From a virus: 41,811 nt of DNA. Positions 28,619-36,164 of this stretch are shown one piece after another (within the stretch, counting starts at the first letter, position 1; each line of letters opens with the position of its first letter). The notes under the pieces were generated by a model. It searched no databases. It saw only the letters and a program-made list of their open reading frames with translations, and was not told the DNA's origin. The stretch is taken from positions 1 through 41,811 of IMG/VR virus record IMGVR_UViG_3300024333_000349; one strand, 5' to 3'. The position numbers were made by a program, and so were the translations under genes.

Positions 28619-29295
28619 TCTGCACACCGTAGTTGCATCTGTGCGATGATTAAGAGCCAGCGCACCAAATCTTCGGGGGAATCAAAATCCCGGCTCAGTC
28701 CTGAGAGATTGGCGAAATTCGGGGAATCATCGGGGATATTGAGAATGTCATCGGATTCAGCGGGCAGCCCGCAAGCAAGCCGGCACGCCCGCCATCCACC
28801 GCCCATTGTTTCGCCCCTGTATTCAGCCTCTAAGAGCTTTGTGACTATCCGGCGGAATCTTTCAATCCACGGCGCAGGTACATATACAGCAAGCATTTCG
28901 CCTTCTGACTTGTTGCCAAACCAGACAATATCCCGCCCCTTGGACAGATTAACGAGCCTGACAATCAGCCGGGCGTCTTTCTCCATGATGAAAACATCAC
29001 CATACAAAAATAGGACATCTTCCTTTGCGTCCTGCCAGAGCGCTTTTGAAGAAAGAAACTTGGCCGTATTCCAATTCACGGTGGACGCCGGCAGGTGATA
29101 ACAGTGAATATCTGGCTCTTGCATCGCCACCTCGCGGGTGATCAAATAGTGTTTGGCGCTCGGAAATCCAGCACTAAACTGGCGATGGAGCCGGTCGATG
29201 ATTCGTTCGCCGCAGATTTTAAGTTCCTGTTTTGCGCATCCCATGAAGTTATTCCAGCGGGTTGACGCTCCGCCGGCTAAATATAGGATTTTCAT
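28615..29295 (-). CDS. Nucleotidyltransferase-like enzyme
   Basis: A 226-residue protein beginning MKILYLAGGASTRWNNFMGC, with AKQELKICGERIIDRLHRQF: the G-G-x-S-x-R and conserved Lys-Gln-Glu-Leu of GT-A-fold sugar-1-phosphate or MobA-type nucleotidyltransferases. VLFLYGDVFIM gives the metal-binding Asp. It probably activates a sugar or recognises a nucleotide sugar. ATGA overlaps couple it to both neighbours. Divergence in the second half leaves the exact substrate open. Confidence 0.7.
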   Translation of the reverse strand: MKILYLAGGASTRWNNFMGCAKQELKICGERIIDRLHRQFSAGFPSAKHYLITREVAMQEPDIHCYHLPASTVNWNTAKFLSSKALWQDAKEDVLFLYGDVFIMEKDARLIVRLVNLSKGRDIVWFGNKSEGEMLAVYVPAPWIERFRRIVTKLLEAEYRGETMGGGWRACRLACGLPAESDDILNIPDDSPNFANLSGLSRDFDSPEDLVRWLLIIAQMQLRCAE

Positions 29296-29954
29296 TGGGG
29301 CAGAAACAGCCAATGTTCTTCATGATCTATTTCAAGCAGGTTTGCTGAGTAGTTATGACTCGTGATGAATTGCAACAGGCTTTCCTTGTTGGAACCGAAC
29401 CGTTCCAGTTGATCGGGATGCACCGAACACCAAATCGTTGGCCTCACTTGGCGCAGCGTCCATTCTGCGCCTTTCAACACAAGCATTTCCGAACCCTCGA
29501 CATCAATCGTTACTGCATCTGGGCGAAGTTTGTGGGCAAGGTCGTCGAGGGCCAAGCGCGGCGTATCGTAATCCTGCGCTAAACTGGAAGTGCCATCAAC
29601 GGGACATTCAACAAAGCTCATCGCGCAAGAGGGCCATTCGCCGAGCAGGAACAGATTTGAATCGCCGGGCGTATCGGCAAGAAACGCCTGACAACAGCCC
29701 GCCGGCATTGCGTAAGAATTTCCTTCCCATGTCATTCGTATATTGGGCCACAAAGCCGCGCTTGGCTCAATCAGCACCATGTTTGATGGCCCAACAAACT
29801 TGGCATAGATCGAACTGCACCAGCCGTGTTCTGCGCCAACATCATAGAGAATCATTCCCTGCCGGAGACGTTCCTCCATTGAATCGAATCGTTTTATTTC
29901 CAGCCGGTAATACCATCCCAGTTCGCAAACCGGTCGCACATCACGGCTTTCCAC
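29292..29954 (-). CDS. FkbM-family methyltransferase
   Basis: A 220-residue enzyme from GTG 29954. Motif I is MILYDVGAEHGWCSSIYA, MVLIEPSAALWPNIR is next, and AVTIDVEGSEMLVLKGAEWT is the FkbM signature. Members methylate sugar or polyketide oxygens. The frame is open to an ATT at 29981 that overlaps the upstream stop and gives a natural N-terminus (IENWIRQSEVESRDV); ATT initiation is rare, so this is only a possibility. It works with the other sugar-modifying genes here. Confidence 0.85.
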   Translation of the reverse strand: MESRDVRPVCELGWYYRLEIKRFDSMEERLRQGMILYDVGAEHGWCSSIYAKFVGPSNMVLIEPSAALWPNIRMTWEGNSYAMPAGCCQAFLADTPGDSNLFLLGEWPSCAMSFVECPVDGTSSLAQDYDTPRLALDDLAHKLRPDAVTIDVEGSEMLVLKGAEWTLRQVRPTIWCSVHPDQLERFGSNKESLLQFITSHNYSANLLEIDHEEHWLFLPQ

Positions 29955-29976
29955 TTCTGATTGACGAATCCAGTTT

Positions 29977-30789
29977 TCAATCGGATTTCACAAGTTCCGG
30001 CGTCCAGAAGCACAGACATGCGCGATGCAAAGGGATAATTGTCGCATCTTCCGGCTCGAACAGCTCGCCCTCGTAATGATCGCACTCGTCAAATCTTGGG
30101 TGAGCCGCCGAAAGCGTGTAACGCATCAGAACCTTCTCGCCGATCTGACCGGCCATTTCCGTCTGGGCATCGGCGTAAAGACTGGCCGAATCATATTCGA
30201 TTTCGCGTTCCAAGTTCGGAAGCAGGGCGGCAGCCGGCGCTTGTTCTCCGCCCTTTTGTGTTCCCCTTAGAACAGCGCTGACGCCGCCCTTGAGCGCGCC
30301 AATCGCTTCATCGGTAAGCGCAGCCCGGCTGATGCGTTTCATCAGGGCCGATTCCGCGCCTTGCACGAGACGTCGGATATGTTCTGGAATCGGTTCATCC
30401 TCCAGCCCGACTCGTATGGCTTTGAGAACCAAGGACGAAATGATTGCGCCGCCAATGACTTTGAGCGCGGCCACAGACCGCTTGGATTTGGCGGCAACAC
30501 TGGCCGCGCCGCGTTCCGCCGTTGCCGCCAACGATGAAGTAACGGAATTCGTCAACAATGCCGCGAGCATTTCCATCTCGTTATGTATCGGGCGGCGCAT
30601 GAGCGGCAGGGCATCAGGCGGGATTGCGCCGTTTTGTGAATGGCCGACAATCAAAAGCAAGAGCCGGTTCTCGCTGTCTTGCACCTGTTGGCGCAACAGA
30701 AGCAGCAGGGCTGAAAGTTCTTTCAAGAACCTGACACGATGCGGGTCGGGATTTTCCGCAAGCGCGTCCGTGATGTGCTCACGGCTCAT
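29977..30789 (-). CDS. Minor head protein, Mu gpF-like
   Basis: A 270-residue protein. The N-terminal two thirds are helical with hydrophobic patches; the C-terminus reads RYTLSAAHPRFDECDHYEGE then IIPLHRACLCFW, close to the His/Asp/Cys...PLHxxCxC pattern at the end of Mu gpF-like head morphogenesis proteins. Such genes normally follow the portal on the same strand; here it is inverted and opens the glycosylation operon. ATG 30789 lies four bases after the HTH gene. It may be a virion component or the target of the glycan genes. Confidence 0.65.
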   Translation of the reverse strand: MSREHITDALAENPDPHRVRFLKELSALLLLLRQQVQDSENRLLLLIVGHSQNGAIPPDALPLMRRPIHNEMEMLAALLTNSVTSSLAATAERGAASVAAKSKRSVAALKVIGGAIISSLVLKAIRVGLEDEPIPEHIRRLVQGAESALMKRISRAALTDEAIGALKGGVSAVLRGTQKGGEQAPAAALLPNLEREIEYDSASLYADAQTEMAGQIGEKVLMRYTLSAAHPRFDECDHYEGELFEPEDATIIPLHRACLCFWTPELVKSD

Positions 30790-30793
30790 GATG

Positions 30794-30985
30794 TCAGTCC
30801 CGCTTGTGAACGTAAGGGCGAAGCAGTTCCATCTGTTCTTTTGTCCAGACCCAATCACCGCGCAACCCGATCTTGGCTATCTCTGCTGCCAGACCGATGT
30901 TCTGTGCGGTGATCTTAACGTAGGTATCGCTGACTCCGAGTTGCTTGGCTACTTCTCCGGTTGATAACAGAATCTCCTTGGGCAT
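30794..30985 (-). CDS. Small MerR/excisionase-like HTH protein
   Basis: A 63-residue protein whose LSTGEVAKQLGVSDTYVKIT opening is a winged-helix DNA-binding start as in excisionase and MerR-like proteins; GDWVWTKEQMELLRPYVHKR may be the wing/next helix. It is the first gene of the inverted operon and faces the capsid gene across 83 bases that carry a promoter and palindrome. It could repress capsid expression or control the cassette. No effector domain is present. Confidence 0.65.
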   Translation of the reverse strand: MPKEILLSTGEVAKQLGVSDTYVKITAQNIGLAAEIAKIGLRGDWVWTKEQMELLRPYVHKRD

Positions 30986-31017
30986 CTTCAGACTTACCTT
31001 ACTACAATATGTGGTGG

Positions 31018-31046
31018 TTGCAAGCAGAGACTACACAACATATAGG
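31018..31046 (+). promoter_or_regulatory. Candidate capsid-operon promoter
   Basis: TTGCAA (31018-31023), a 17-base spacer and TATAGG (31041-31046), each 4/6 to the sigma-70 consensus, about 25 bases upstream of the capsid-gene ATG. It lies inside the divergent gap after the HTH gene. Transcription would enter the whole head/tail operon. Confidence 0.5.
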
Positions 31047-31053
31047 ATATGTT
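31037..31053. promoter_or_regulatory. Perfect palindrome over the capsid promoter -10
   Basis: AACATAT-agg-ATATGTT is a perfect 7-bp inverted repeat covering the -10 box. A bound dimer would stop RNA polymerase. A related half-site (ATATGT) is at 31008-31013. The adjacent HTH protein is the obvious candidate ligand. Confidence 0.6.
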
Positions 31054-31068
31054 CAAGGAGTAATTTAT

Positions 31069-33468
31069 ATGCCTTGGAAAACCGAAGATGTGGACTCTCA
31101 TAAGAAGGGCTTGGACGAATCCCAGAAGAAACGCTGGGTGTCCATTGCCAATTCCGTCCTGAAACAGTGCGAGAAAGACGGGGGCAAGGACTGTGAAGGC
31201 AAGGCCGTTCGCATCGCCAACGCCAAATGCGAAGGCAGCGAAGAGAGCCTGAAGGAAATACTTGCCGAGTTTGCCAAGGAGGAAGGCGCTTCTGGCGAGA
31301 AAGGATTTGCCAAGGAATCGTTTGCCGCTGAAGGCGCAAGGATTGATCCCGATGGCGGCGTTATATTCGATGCGCTGGCGTTTGGCCCGAAAGAGAAAGT
31401 CGGCCCGTATTTCAAGGGCGCGAGCGGCTTGTATAGCCGGAACTTTTTTAGTTCGCTTGCCGCCGCAGCCGAAGGCGCTTACTCGTGGCCATTCCATCCC
31501 AGCTTCGATGATATGGGACAGGCCATTCCGCGCGATCCCAAGGCTGCCATTGCCCGCTGGACGGGTCTGAAGGAAGTTGCCAAGGAAGGATTGCCGGAAG
31601 TTCGCGGCAAATGGGCGCTGCGGAAGAAACACAAGGAAGATTACGATTTGGTGCTCGAAAGCCCGCGCAGTTTTGCTTTTTCAATCTTTGCCCCGACCAT
31701 CAAGAAACATGACCCCCAGTATGGTTCGGTGCATGACGCCATTGACTTGGACAGCCCGTGGCGTCCGTCCATTGACCTCGTGGAGGCCGGTGGCGCAAAC
31801 AAGAACGCGATAGAATCGGCTGCCGGTCAGCCGCAACCCAAGTCCAAGGAGGACTATATTATGGAAATGACCCAAGAACAGCTTCAGGCGAAGATTGACG
31901 AAGCCGTGAAGCGTGGCAACGAGGCTCAGGAGGCGAAGTTTACCGCTGAACTGGCCAAGTTGAACCGGAAGAATCTGGTTACGGAGAAACTGGCAACAGC
32001 CAAGTTATCCCGCACTAGTGTCTCGCCGGAATTGATTGAACTGCTGGAAAATCCCGCCACACCAGCGGACAAGCTCGACAAGATTGTGGCCGAACAAGCC
32101 AAGTTGCACGCGGACAATGAGCCGACTGTGACCGGCATGGGCGCATCGAGCCAGCAACCGCCGGACGGGGGATTCACCATTGAACGCGCTGTGCGCGTCG
32201 GCCAGACGCGAGGCGGCGTCGCCGGCATCGCCATTGAAATGGCCGGCGGAAAGCGCGGATTCGAGAGTGACGCGGCCAGCAAGGATTCCTTGATGAAGCG
32301 GTTTGCCGAGGAAATCTATCTCCGCGTCGCCAACTGGAAGGATCAGAGCAAGGAAACCTGCGCGCTTCGGCGGGCGGTCATTGAAGGCTCCAGTCTGCAC
32401 GGGAACTTCTCCGCCTGTTTCGGCGTGCTTCCGATGGACAAGAACCAGATTACGCGGCTCTGTGGCCGGTATCAGCCGTTCGAGTTTGCAATGGAAGCGG
32501 TGGTCAGCACCACGTTCACGATGATCAATCAAGCGCTGCTTTCGGCGGCAATGATTGAGGCTTACAACATTGCCCGCGAAGGATTGATTGGCAAGGAACT
32601 GGTGACGATCTACAACTCGCCGCTGGAAACCGAGCGCATTCCGGGCTTCAGGCGCGGTACTGGCGTGGCGAACGTCGCGGAAGGTGCTGCCTTCCCGGTC
32701 ATGGCCATCACGCCGAAAGCGGTGCAGGACTACGCCTTCACCAAACGCGGCTTCCAAGTCCAGATTACCCGTGAAGAAGTGCTGGGCGACCAGACCGGGC
32801 GCGTCCTCATGGCCGCGAACGATTACGGTCAGGAATTGGCGCTCGATGAGGAGGAGAACATCCTCACCGGCATCTTCGAGTTGAACGGCAAGCAGGTGTA
32901 CCGGCCCGTGGTTGGGAACACCGGCGTCGTCACGGCGCTGTTCAGCGGCGTGAACACGCAGGAATCCAATGCGCTGGTTGATTATCAGAACATCGAAACC
33001 GCAGCCCTGCGGCTTGGCCAGCAGGTTGACGAGAACGGGAAGTATCTCAAGGACAACACCAAGACGCCGTTTGTGATCGTTGTGCCGTGGGCCTTGAATT
33101 TCAAGGCGCGGCGCATCATCGGCGCTCAGTACCTCTGGATGCTCTCCGGCTCAAGCGCGACAGTGCCGGCGGGCACTGCCCGCACCGAGGTCGCCAATAT
33201 GTACGTTGGCACCGAAGTCAAGGTGTCGCAAACCCTGATGGATTACACGCTCGGCTGGACAACGTGGTACATGGCCGGCGCTGGCGGGTTCCAGAAACAG
33301 TACATCTACAAGCAACGCATCCCGCTTGAGTTCGTGCCGATTCCGCCCGCTGAAGTTGCGGCGGTGACTGCCGACATCGTGGCCGGCATCAAGGGCGAAT
33401 ATCTCGCCGGAGTCGTGGCGCGAGACAACAAGTACGTTGTCAAGAACATCGCTGGTACGGCCAGCTAA
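31069..33468 (+). CDS. Fused head maturation protease-scaffold-major capsid protein
   Basis: A 799-residue product from ATG 31069 (AAGGAG upstream). Residues ~8-56 resemble a ChaB-like helical domain (KKRWVSIANSVLKQCEKDGG). About 85-250 reads as a phage prohead-protease-like domain (GVIFDALAFGPKEK, WPFHPSFDDMGQ, SFAFSIFAPTI). A coiled scaffold segment (EQLQAKIDEAVKRGNEAQEA) precedes an HK97-type capsid region (LMKRFAEEIYLRVANW, FAFTKRG-like QDYAFTKRGFQVQITREEVL, WALNFKARRIIGA). These are usually separate genes. A strong internal SD before ATG 31861 would also yield a 535-residue scaffold-capsid protein, which is probably the main form. Catalytic residues of the protease are not certain. Confidence 0.8.
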   Translation: MPWKTEDVDSHKKGLDESQKKRWVSIANSVLKQCEKDGGKDCEGKAVRIANAKCEGSEESLKEILAEFAKEEGASGEKGFAKESFAAEGARIDPDGGVIFDALAFGPKEKVGPYFKGASGLYSRNFFSSLAAAAEGAYSWPFHPSFDDMGQAIPRDPKAAIARWTGLKEVAKEGLPEVRGKWALRKKHKEDYDLVLESPRSFAFSIFAPTIKKHDPQYGSVHDAIDLDSPWRPSIDLVEAGGANKNAIESAAGQPQPKSKEDYIMEMTQEQLQAKIDEAVKRGNEAQEAKFTAELAKLNRKNLVTEKLATAKLSRTSVSPELIELLENPATPADKLDKIVAEQAKLHADNEPTVTGMGASSQQPPDGGFTIERAVRVGQTRGGVAGIAIEMAGGKRGFESDAASKDSLMKRFAEEIYLRVANWKDQSKETCALRRAVIEGSSLHGNFSACFGVLPMDKNQITRLCGRYQPFEFAMEAVVSTTFTMINQALLSAAMIEAYNIAREGLIGKELVTIYNSPLETERIPGFRRGTGVANVAEGAAFPVMAITPKAVQDYAFTKRGFQVQITREEVLGDQTGRVLMAANDYGQELALDEEENILTGIFELNGKQVYRPVVGNTGVVTALFSGVNTQESNALVDYQNIETAALRLGQQVDENGKYLKDNTKTPFVIVVPWALNFKARRIIGAQYLWMLSGSSATVPAGTARTEVANMYVGTEVKVSQTLMDYTLGWTTWYMAGAGGFQKQYIYKQRIPLEFVPIPPAEVAAVTADIVAGIKGEYLAGVVARDNKYVVKNIAGTAS
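31846..31863 (+). promoter_or_regulatory. Internal ribosome-binding site and start in the capsid gene
   Basis: AAGGAGG (31846-31852) is followed after eight bases by ATG 31861, in frame with the long protein and exactly where the scaffold coiled coil begins. This is as good an SD as any in the window and should make a separate scaffold-capsid product, as in nested protease/scaffold genes of other phages. Confidence 0.7.
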
Positions 33469-33488
33469 GACTGACGGTTAGGCGCGGT

Positions 33489-33528
33489 TTTCAGAGCGGG
33501 CCGGTTCGCATAACGGCCCGCCCTGAAA
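33489..33528 (+). terminator. Strong hairpin after the capsid gene
   Basis: GCGGGCCG (33496-33503) pairs perfectly with CGGCCCGC (33514-33521); TTTCAG and CTGAAA extend the stem after one mismatch. It lies in the 76-base gap after the capsid stop. There is no T-run, so it may be a partial terminator or a mRNA-end stabiliser that keeps capsid mRNA more abundant than downstream mRNA. Confidence 0.5.
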
Positions 33529-33544
33529 GAACAATGGAGCCGAT

Positions 33545-34090
33545 TTGAGTAACGCGATAGACGACCGCGAGACAGTTCTTTTGACAGATTTGGCCGCCGT
33601 CGAAGGCCAAATCAGAACGGTGCGGGCATGGTTGTCCGACCCGGACAATATCTCTGCGCTTACGACATCGGTGGAAGGCAGCCGGGCACAGCAGGAAAGC
33701 CGGCTTGGACAACTGTTGAAAGAGGAAGCGCGTCTGATTGAGCGGTTGGGACAGTTGCCGGTAGAGAATATCTACAAGGTGAACGTGGCCGTGAACGTCA
33801 TCGGGCTGGATACCGGGAAGGACTTGATTCCGCCACAGGGCGCACCGGCGGCTGGCGCAACGAATGGCACGTTCAGCATCGCCAATAACGATACCAGCGT
33901 CGTCCTGACGATTCCGGGCATGACCGGAACCGGGCAGATCGTGATTACGCAGTTGACGCCAACGGGCAACCCCGGTGACGCCATTTACCGCGTCGCCTAC
34001 GCAGTTGACGCCGCCACAGTCACTGCGAATAAGGCACCGGGCGTGGGCAATGCTTTCAACGCCCAATGGACGGTTTCGAGGTATTCGTGA
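33545..34090 (+). CDS. Head/neck protein with C-terminal repeated module (copy 1)
   Basis: A 181-residue protein starting at TTG 33545 (TGGAG upstream). Residues 1-80 are charged coiled coil (ETVLLTDLAAVEGQIRTVRA, RLGQLLKEEARLIERLGQL), a Pro/Gly/Ala linker follows, and residues 107-181 are one copy of a ~75-residue beta-rich module (GTFSIANNDTSVVLTIPGMT, PTGNPGD). The location directly after the capsid suggests a head-completion or decoration protein. The C-terminal module recurs in two tail-region genes. It ends in a GTGA overlap. Confidence 0.65.
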   Translation: MSNAIDDRETVLLTDLAAVEGQIRTVRAWLSDPDNISALTTSVEGSRAQQESRLGQLLKEEARLIERLGQLPVENIYKVNVAVNVIGLDTGKDLIPPQGAPAAGATNGTFSIANNDTSVVLTIPGMTGTGQIVITQLTPTGNPGDAIYRVAYAVDAATVTANKAPGVGNAFNAQWTVSRYS

Positions 34091-34599
34091 GCTTCGTCCT
34101 GACTGATCCGCGAATCGAAGATGCGATTGCCCGGTTTCTGACTGAGATCGCCGCCATCAAGGACAACAATGGCGCAACGCTGTTTCAGATAACCGGACGC
34201 GGGTATCCGGTCAAACAGATATACAAATCTTCTGAACTGCCCGGCGCTTGGGTCAATCTCGTGGACATGCGCGAAGAAGAAGGCATGGTCATGGAAACCC
34301 GCAACGAACGGGATTTGATTGGCGTGCTGATACTCTGGCGCGGTCAGGCCGATGGCAACGTGACCGACCCGCCGCAGATGCTCGTTCAGGAAACGGAACG
34401 GACGGCGATAGGGCTGAATCAACTTATGGGCGCGGTCATCAAGGCGATGGAGGCCAGCACGCTGGACGGCATCACCAACTGGGTGACATGGACGCGGACA
34501 TTGACGCCGGTATTGACGCAGAATCTTCCGCTGAACTCGCTGATGCCGGTGTTCAAGGTGAACATCGCCACGCCGAGGACTGACCCGACAATTTCATAA
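34087..34599 (+). CDS. Head-tail connector / tail-terminator-like protein
   Basis: A 170-residue protein from GTG 34087 (GAGG upstream, GTGA overlap); an ATG at 34066 in the same frame is the alternative. It is alpha/beta (DPRIEDAIARFLTEIAAIKD, SSELPGAWVNLVDMREEEGM, GLNQLMGAVIKAMEA) like many gpU/tail-terminator or connector proteins, which close the tail top. Position between the capsid-proximal gene and a tail-completion gene supports it. The precise family is not recognised. Confidence 0.55.
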   Translation: MSFVLTDPRIEDAIARFLTEIAAIKDNNGATLFQITGRGYPVKQIYKSSELPGAWVNLVDMREEEGMVMETRNERDLIGVLILWRGQADGNVTDPPQMLVQETERTAIGLNQLMGAVIKAMEASTLDGITNWVTWTRTLTPVLTQNLPLNSLMPVFKVNIATPRTDPTIS

Positions 34600-34600
34600 C

Positions 34601-35053
34601 ATGACAGAAGCAGAACAAGTAATTAGAAGCGAATCGGAACGATTGGTGCAAGTTGTTGCCAGCGATATTGCCATTGATAACCGCAACATACTTGACAGCG
34701 GCAAAATGTTCAATTCAAGCGACCCGGAGATTGGCGCGGCGCTGGAGGACGTTACTCCGCTCGCGGCGCGAACGATTAAGATCAAGCGCGATCTTGGCGC
34801 GCCCTACCCGATGCTTGCCCGCGTGCGGACTGAAGCCATGCGCGATTCGATTGAACCTTCCAGCGTCGGCGGGGGGAGGGCGGCTGTGGTTGTTGAGGAT
34901 GATGTTAAGAGTCAGTTTCAACAATCCACTCGGCCTTTTTTTGGCGTCTCGGAATCTGCATTAGCAAAAACCCAAGAGCGTTGTGATGAAGCGGCGGAGC
35001 GCATTGTCAATCAATTACAAGGTTTCACGGCGACCGTGAAAATAACGGTGTAA
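34601..35053 (+). CDS. Tail-completion / virion morphogenesis protein (HK97 gp10-like)
   Basis: A 150-residue protein. The pattern TPLAARTIKIKRDLG..., RVRTEAMRDSIEPSSVGGGR and STRPFFGVSESALAKTQERC matches the phage virion-morphogenesis/HK97 gp10 group (a short basic beta fold then R-x-FFG near the end). Such proteins complete head-tail joining. It starts two bases after the preceding stop. Confidence 0.7.
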   Translation: MTEAEQVIRSESERLVQVVASDIAIDNRNILDSGKMFNSSDPEIGAALEDVTPLAARTIKIKRDLGAPYPMLARVRTEAMRDSIEPSSVGGGRAAVVVEDDVKSQFQQSTRPFFGVSESALAKTQERCDEAAERIVNQLQGFTATVKITV

Positions 35054-35068
35054 CACAAGGAGATAAGC

Positions 35069-35476
35069 ATGTCAGAACCTAATGTCCACAAAAACGTAAA
35101 ACTGGCCAAGTTCTATCCGTCTGATGGAAGCGGCCCGTACACAATCACGTCAGTCATTGACGTGCGGCAGACAGATGCCACGCCGATCCTGACGGCAGGC
35201 AGCGATAACGATTCCAGAAACACCTTTGTCGCCAGCGGCGTCAAGGCCACCAATGGCGAGCTTCGGCAGCGCGACCCGACCACGATGCTCAACGTCTATG
35301 ACAAGCTGGGCATCTTCGTCTTTGTCTGCGCTAACCAGAATCCGGGCGGCAAGGACAAGGTGGTGGAGATCAATCCCTGTCTGTTCCCTCAGCCGGCCAA
35401 CACGCAGGCATGGCAACAGTTGGGAGAAGCAAGTTCCCGGTTTGAAGGCGGTTCAGCGGTAGTCACCATGTCTTAA
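35069..35476 (+). CDS. Probable major tail tube protein
   Basis: A 135-residue beta-rich protein with strong SD (AAGGAG upstream of ATG 35069). It lies just before the tail-assembly chaperone pair, the usual site of the tail-tube gene. KLAKFYPSDGSGPYTITSVI and FVASGVKATNGELRQRDPTT suggest a tube-like sandwich; ANQNPGGKDKVVEINPCLFP is next. It is short for a tube protein, so an alternative minor tail protein is possible. Confidence 0.55.
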   Translation: MSEPNVHKNVKLAKFYPSDGSGPYTITSVIDVRQTDATPILTAGSDNDSRNTFVASGVKATNGELRQRDPTTMLNVYDKLGIFVFVCANQNPGGKDKVVEINPCLFPQPANTQAWQQLGEASSRFEGGSAVVTMS

Positions 35477-35481
35477 CGGTT

Positions 35482-35988
35482 ATGGCCGAACCGCGCATCC
35501 TTGAGGTGGACATTGCGCCGGGTCTTACGGCCAAGGTGCGGGTGCTTTCGCAGCACCCGGAAGACGATGAGGCCCGGCGACAGCTTTACCGCGCCAGCGC
35601 GTTATGGGATTGGGCTGATAAACAGGTGGAACGGGCGGGCATTGAGGTCGAACCCGCCAAGGCCAATCCGCTCATTGAACAGGTCGCCAACGCCAAGCTG
35701 GAACGCGATAAAGCGCGGCGCGAAGCCGTCAAGGTGGCGCTGCGAACCAAACAGAGCGATACCGAAACCGAGGAGATATTGCGGCGATGCGACGACCGGC
35801 TGTTTCTGTTGATTTTCAACGCCTGTCAGGGAATAGACCCCCGCGAAGTGCTGGCCGATTGGCTCGTAAAACAGGTGACGGCGCTCAAGCTGACTCCGGC
35901 GGAATTGCTGGGTGTGTGTTACACGCCGGAAACCTTGGCGTCGTACTTGCCGGGGCTGACCGCCAGTTCTATGCCGACCGTGAGCTAA
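35482..35988 (+). CDS. Tail assembly chaperone (G-like)
   Basis: A 168-residue, highly charged protein (EPAKANPLIEQVANAKLERD, DTETEEILRRCDDRLFLLIF) between tail tube and tape measure, as for gpG-type chaperones. The end overlaps a second frame in the -1 register. At GGGG (35952-35955) a ribosome on the GGG codon could slip back one base, giving ADRQFYADRELIRRKLLERG in the fusion. The slip site is inferred by the fit of the joined protein, not proved. Confidence 0.65.
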   Translation: MAEPRILEVDIAPGLTAKVRVLSQHPEDDEARRQLYRASALWDWADKQVERAGIEVEPAKANPLIEQVANAKLERDKARREAVKVALRTKQSDTETEEILRRCDDRLFLLIFNACQGIDPREVLADWLVKQVTALKLTPAELLGVCYTPETLASYLPGLTASSMPTVS

Positions 35989-36164
35989 TCCGGCGGAAAC
36001 TGCTGGAGCGCGGGATTGTCGGCGAGGGCGCGCGGCTGGTGTCCTATCTGGACGGCTGGCTGATTCAATCCTACGAGGAATATCTTGCCAAACGCGCCTA
36101 TGACACACGCGAATTGGTTGGAGCAGATGTGTTCATGGTAACGGGGGTGCCGGCAGATGCCTAA
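35955..36164 (+). CDS. -1 frame extension of the tail chaperone (GT-like)
   Basis: This 69-residue tail (from Ala-Asp-Arg-Gln-Phe-Tyr onward, with SYLDGWLIQSYEEYLAKRAY) has no convincing own start. Joined to residue 158 of the preceding frame by a -1 shift it makes a 227-residue product, matching the two-protein chaperone logic of lambda G/GT. A GTG in this frame near 35913 is an alternative start. The end overlaps the tape-measure ATG by eight bases. Confidence 0.55.
   Translation, partial: ADRQFYADRELIRRKLLERGIVGEGARLVSYLDGWLIQSYEEYLAKRAYDTRELVGADVFMVTGVPADA

Noticed and set aside
27956-29098. 380-residue open frame on the plus strand
   Set aside because: It lies opposite the CgeB-like and nucleotidyltransferase genes, which have clear motifs and ATGA coupling; composition is that of an antisense shadow.
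32005-32757. 250-residue minus-strand frame
   Set aside because: Opposite the capsid region of the fusion protein; His/Arg-rich shadow.
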